Below, piece by piece: positions 60,496 to 64,000 of a stretch of DNA of 64,000 nt (the stretch's first letter is position 1; every line of letters starts with the position of its first letter). The stretch comes from Coprinellus micaceus (lineage: Eukaryota; Basidiomycota; Agaricomycetes; Agaricales; Psathyrellaceae). A program made the translations under genes and the position numbers. Under the pieces are notes generated by a model that was not told the origin of the DNA, made no database searches, and saw only the letters and a list, made by a program, of their open reading frames with translations. The stretch is taken from contig OX596334.1 of assembly GCA_951394405.1 (NCBI GenBank), positions 3,410,001 through 3,474,000 on the forward strand, written 5' to 3'.

Positions 60496-60957
60496 TTAAA
60501 TAGCAAGGTCAATGGGCGAGCAGTCCGCGACTATGATGCCATCTGGAAATACGTTAGCAGCCAAGATCGAAGGAAGGCAAGGAATTTGAGGCAGAGGGCT
60601 CTTACTGTTAAAGTTCTTCTGGCAGCAGACCTGTTGAGACGTGCTTCTCTGCTGTCAGAACCAATGGTTTAGGCAAGGAGAAAGCAGAACTTACCAGTGA
60701 TTCCCGCCGACTGCGAGAACATGCAAAGGGGAGCACTTGACGCCGATCGTACCAGTCAGGTCGCTGACATCAATGCCAACGAGCTGCAGAGCGGCGAGGA
60801 ACTTCTCATCGGCCATCTTGATCTCGTGCGCAGAATTGCAGCAGTAGATTTCGCCTGCATCGCACTGTTGCGTGGAGGACCCTCCAGGACTTGGGGAGGC
60901 AGACGCGAAGACGAAGAGGGAGGCAGCAGTACTGAAGGCTAGAGCACGAGCGAACAT
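60496..60957 (-). CDS. Class I hydrophobin
   Basis: Three exons join in phase: 60957-60695, 60643-60606 and 60542-60496; 115 residues. A signal peptide (ALAFSTAASLFVFASA) precedes the eight-cysteine pattern C-CC-C-C-CC-C: QQC, IYCC, VKCSP, GNHC (built across intron 1), VCC and ADCSP. The last part reads SQQVCCQKNFNNGIIVADC, close to the family norm. Hydrophobins self-assemble at air-water and cell-wall surfaces and coat aerial hyphae and fruit bodies. The spacing between the third and fourth Cys groups is typical of class I. The second exon needs the acceptor GAGAAG at 60644-60649; nearer AGs would shift the frame or create a stop. A long open frame upstream of the ATG is ignored because it precedes the signal peptide. 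Confidence 0.88.
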
Positions 60958-61827
60958 GGTGGTGTGCTCTAGTGAGGGTGAAACAATCTCCAACAAGAGT
61001 GCTGGCAGTGGCATCGGCTCGGTGTCGTCCGTTGACTGCACTTTCTGCAGGGTCGCGCTTCGTCGGGCTCGGTGCCGTACATCGGCTGGCCACCAGCGGT
61101 TGGGACTCGAGGATGTCACAGTTCCCGCTTCCTTGATTCCCAGTTTGGTTAGAAGGCGCCTAAGCGAGATGTATCCCGGAAATCGAGGTCCTTTGGGCGA
61201 AGAAGGCGGTGACTTTGCCGAGTCTGGTCGGGCGTTGCGTAGTGAGTAAGATATTTCACGCTCGTTAGGCATGTGCATAAGCCCCAGTGGAGATGGATAT
61301 TCATGAAATGGTCCATTTCCCCCCATGGTGTCTGAGGACCGTCGACCCTTTCGCTCGGCCTCGCTGCTCGCTGGTGGAGGAAGTCGGATGTCGGGCTAAG
61401 ATTGATAAATGCTGGCAGGGCCCTGAGCTAAATGGTTTGGAGGATCAAGTCCTAGAGTTCAATGGACACTTGGGTAGGACGGAGGTAGCCAAGGTTGAGC
61501 GAAGATTCTTAATCTCGGCCGAGGGCATATGCAGTGCGGCTGAAAGAGGCGGTCTTCAAGTGTTTAGGCGCTAAAGCTTCTGAGAAGACTGGGCAAATCC
61601 GAGGCCGAGTGACCGAACGACGGAAGGAGGGCAAGTGTGCCAGCGGGCGCTAATTTCGGAATGTTGGACCGTGTGAATGTACATTGATCTAATCTAATCT
61701 TATCTGAGGAGTCAAGTAAGCTTGCCAGTGTTCGAACGCGGAGTACTCAACTTTAACTCGGTCCTCATGCTTCTAGAGGGTATTTAGCTCTCTCCCACAT
61801 CGTTCTCGTCCCATATCCTTATACATA
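60958..61827. promoter_or_regulatory. Divergent region between hydrophobin and pantothenate synthetase
   Basis: About 870 bp between divergent start codons. A short (CTAAT)n-like run (TCTAATCTAATCTTATCT, about 61688-61705) is the only visible repeat. Confidence 0.4.
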
Positions 61828-63056
61828 ATGTCCATGACCTCGCTCTTCGCCGCTTCCAGACGGAAACTGACCCAATTCATTCCCAGTTATCGACCCCTAG
61901 TCCAACCACGAACGATGACTACGAACGGGTCCGAATTGCCCGCATCTAGGATCCCCATCTTTACGACAATCTCTGCATACCGGGAGTGGAGAGAAAAGGC
62001 GTTCAAGAATGACCAAACGGTGGGCTTCGTCCCAACGATGGGCGCGTTGCACGATGGGCATCTTTCTCTTGGTGTGTGCGTAGCTCCGGTCGTGCCGAGC
62101 CAGTGCTAATCTCACTACGCAACGACGACAGTGAAGAAATCACTATCCGAGAATGACCTCACAGTGGTCTCCATTTTCGTTAACCCAGCGCAATTCGCAC
62201 CACACGAAGATCTCGCGTCATACCCCCGCACCCTTCCCCAGGATATCAAGATCCTGGAAAACACTGAGGCCCAGTCGTCGACGAAAGGCGCCGGATCATG
62301 CGAAACAAGATATCCTGCTGCTGTATTCGCCCCCACCGCGAACGAGATGTACCCGTCCGGCATTGTCCTGGAAGTTTCAGAACAGAAGGGCGCGTTCGTC
62401 GAGGTGAAGGGGTTTAGCCACCAAATGGAAGGCCAAACGCGCCCAACCTTCTTTAGGGGAGTAGCCACGGTCGTAACCAAACTCTTCAACGTCATTCAGG
62501 TTCGTCTTCTTCTTTTTCACTCCAAGCCGCCCCAAGTACTAACCCCGCTTCTCAGCCCACAAACGCGTATTTCGGTCAAAAGGATATCCAGCAGGCTCTC
62601 ATTCTCAAACGACTTGTGACGGACCTCCTCATGTCCTATCCAACTCCACAGAACCTCCACATTGTACCCACAGGTCGTGATCCTACAGATGGCCTCGCCC
62701 TGTCCTCTCGAAACATCTACCTCACCCCTGCCGGCCGCAAGGTCGCTCCAACACTTCGCCAGGCACTCTTAGCCGCGGAGGTTGCATGGAATGGGGGCGC
62801 GACCAAGCACGAGACTCTCGTCCGAGCAATCACCGTCATGGATGCGGCCATCCGCAAGGCACACAAGGAAGGCCTTGCGGCGGGGATCAAGCTCGACTAC
62901 ATTGAGATGAATGATACGAAAACTTTCGACGTTCTGGGCGCACAAGCGCGCAAGACCGAAGGCAGGACTGTGGTTCTGAGCGGTGCGTTCTATGTAGACA
63001 AGACGCGACTCATCGACAATATCTTGCTGGGGGATACCACCGGAATTTTGGGGTGA
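61828..63056 (+). CDS. PAN6: Pantothenate synthetase (pantoate-beta-alanine ligase)
   Basis: Three exons (61828-62071, 62132-62499, 62556-63056) join in phase; 370 residues. The ATP-binding HxGH motif is VPTMGALHDGHLSL, followed by VVSIFVNPAQFAPHEDLASYPR, the pantoate and ATP loop FGQKDIQQALILKRL, and the KMSK-like SSRN (DGLALSSRNIYLT). The enzyme condenses pantoate with beta-alanine at the cost of ATP in pantothenate and coenzyme A synthesis. It is longer than bacterial PanC because of an N-terminal extension of 40 residues and an insert around residues 125-150 (AQSSTKGAGS region). An internal ATG at 61915 could be used if the extension is not a targeting signal. It is convergent with the next gene, 149 bp apart. 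Confidence 0.95.
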
Positions 63057-63205
63057 AAATGTTGGACACAACACTCCATGTAATTGCTGTATAGATACAC
63101 GCTGGGCCAGGTAGATAGTGATTCCATAGTTACTGTTCAAATTTGTGTCCAAAGCAAATACGACATAGCATCAGGCGAACCCGCCAGATCCGGAACCTCA
63201 AGGCC

Positions 63206-64000
63206 TCACTCCCCGCTGCTCATCTCCAATAAGGCCTCTATACTCTTCCCCAGATCACCGCCATTCGCCTCTAAGACCCAGTCCACAACCTCCGAGTCGA
63301 TATTCGGGAAAATTTGCGCCAACTGCTGCCTATTCTCCTTCGCCTCTTCCTCACTCGCCACATCGATTTGTTGCTGAACCGCGGCCAGATCCAGAGCCGG
63401 CGTCGGGGTGCGAGATATGTGGCCCACTGCCTCCGCGTTCGTCAAAGCCTGAATTCGAGGCTGAGCCAAATGCGGTTGAGAGGGGCCCATAGCCAAGGGC
63501 AAATGCGTTTGTGGACCCGGCCTCGAAGGTGTATCCTCGCCACCACCGAATCCAGGTGAATTCGGTGACGCTGGACTGGACCACGGGCCTGATGGCGAGT
63601 ACGGCTGTTTCCGAGGTTGTCTAGGTTTATACGGCGTCTGAATGACGGGGACCCCGAAACCACCCTCCTGGCCCCCATACGGTGTCTGAGGGTATGCCCC
63701 AGCAGACTGTGGCGTCGTGGAAAGCTGGTTATAGTGGCTCAACATGGCCTCCTGTTGCTGAACCGCCCACTCTGCGGAACGCGCGCTACCTGGAGGCGCG
63801 GACGTCAGTGGAAGCTGCTGCCATTGGCCTTGGCTTGAGCTTGCTGAGCCCGGGTACCCTGCGCTGTACGGTGGGTGAGGTAAACCAGCTATCCCGCTTG
63901 ACCCCCCTTGAGCTTGCTGCTGCCGTTGCTCCCTGCCCAGTTCAAACGGCGCGAATGGGCCAGGGAGGTACGCGAGTTTATTCTCTGCGCCGTCGATGGC
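63206..64000 (-). CDS. CUE-domain protein, C-terminal part (continues beyond the window)
   Basis: The frame is open from 64000 to a stop at 63206 with no start before the right edge, so the 5' part lies outside. The visible 264 residues begin with LAYLPGPFAPFELGREQRQQ, continue as a Pro/Gly/Ser/Gln-rich linker, and end in a CUE-like helical bundle: ENRQQLAQIFPNIDSEVVDWVL then GDLGKSIEALLEM. CUE domains bind monoubiquitin and occur in endosomal-sorting and ER-degradation adaptors. The Phe-Pro of the first helix and the Leu-Leu of the last are in the expected places. The identity of the missing N-terminal domain would decide the function. Confidence 0.8.
   Translation of the reverse strand, partial: AIDGAENKLAYLPGPFAPFELGREQRQQQAQGGSSGIAGLPHPPYSAGYPGSASSSQGQWQQLPLTSAPPGSARSAEWAVQQQEAMLSHYNQLSTTPQSAGAYPQTPYGGQEGGFGVPVIQTPYKPRQPRKQPYSPSGPWSSPASPNSPGFGGGEDTPSRPGPQTHLPLAMGPSQPHLAQPRIQALTNAEAVGHISRTPTPALDLAAVQQQIDVASEEEAKENRQQLAQIFPNIDSEVVDWVLEANGGDLGKSIEALLEMSSGE

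Noticed and set aside
60958..61326. In-frame upstream extension of the hydrophobin
   Set aside because: It would bury the signal peptide inside the protein; the ATG at 60957 gives a normal secreted hydrophobin.

Overview
The window looks like nuclear DNA of a filamentous basidiomycete, most likely an Agaricomycete. Nearly every gene is broken by short GT-AG introns of about 45-65 nt, and genes sit on both strands without operons. The gene set points the same way: a class I hydrophobin, an AA8-AA12 quinohemoprotein pyranose dehydrogenase, a DUF6533-type membrane protein, a wax-synthase-like acyltransferase and a gpd gene with a micro-exon. I see no rRNA, tRNA, CRISPR array or intact transposon. 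Exon joins below were worked out by eye from reading frame, splice sites and family motifs; no alignment, database search or transcript data were available.

Left third (1-27 kb): a single-pass membrane protein (992-1889, -), a type II membrane fucosyltransferase-like protein (4604-6334, +), a dynactin p24 homologue (7261-8222, +), a CCC2-type copper ATPase (8429-11673, -) divergent from COQ3 (12179-13248, +), then a wax-synthase-like acyltransferase (13698-14986, +), an epoxide hydrolase (15561-16882, -) and a squalene-epoxidase-like FAD monooxygenase (18154-19616, -) that carries an in-frame TGA before its expected C-terminal tail. A C2H2 zinc-finger ZNF511-like gene (20348-21699, -) and a KH-domain splicing factor of the KHDC4 type (21894-23394, +) share a 194-bp divergent promoter. 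A conserved-looking coiled-coil protein of unknown role follows (23950-26764, -).

Middle (28-46 kb): mitochondrial cardiolipin synthase (28552-29839, +), the secreted AA8-AA12 pyranose dehydrogenase (30175-32935, -, with a 15-nt exon), a 1668-residue pericentrin/Pcp1-like spindle pole body protein with a C-terminal PACT domain (33621-39191, +), GAPDH (39800-41351, -, ten exons including an ATG-only exon and a 5-nt exon), a 2.2-kb gene-free stretch with decayed direct repeats, and a cytochrome P450 (43605-45554, -).

Right third (47-64 kb): a Reg1-like protein phosphatase 1 regulator (47394-51003, -), a 4.7-kb stretch without a recognisable gene, an AIG1-like G-domain protein with a degenerate P-loop and long acidic tail (55710-57773, -), a DUF6533-type multi-pass membrane protein (about 58717-60345, +), a hydrophobin (60496-60957, -), pantothenate synthetase (61828-63056, +) and the 3' part of a CUE-domain protein that runs off the right edge (63206-64000, -).

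Most genes are housekeeping. The accessory signals are the cluster of acyltransferase, epoxide hydrolase and squalene-epoxidase-like genes at 13.7-19.6 kb, the degenerate G-domain protein, and the decayed repeats around gpd.
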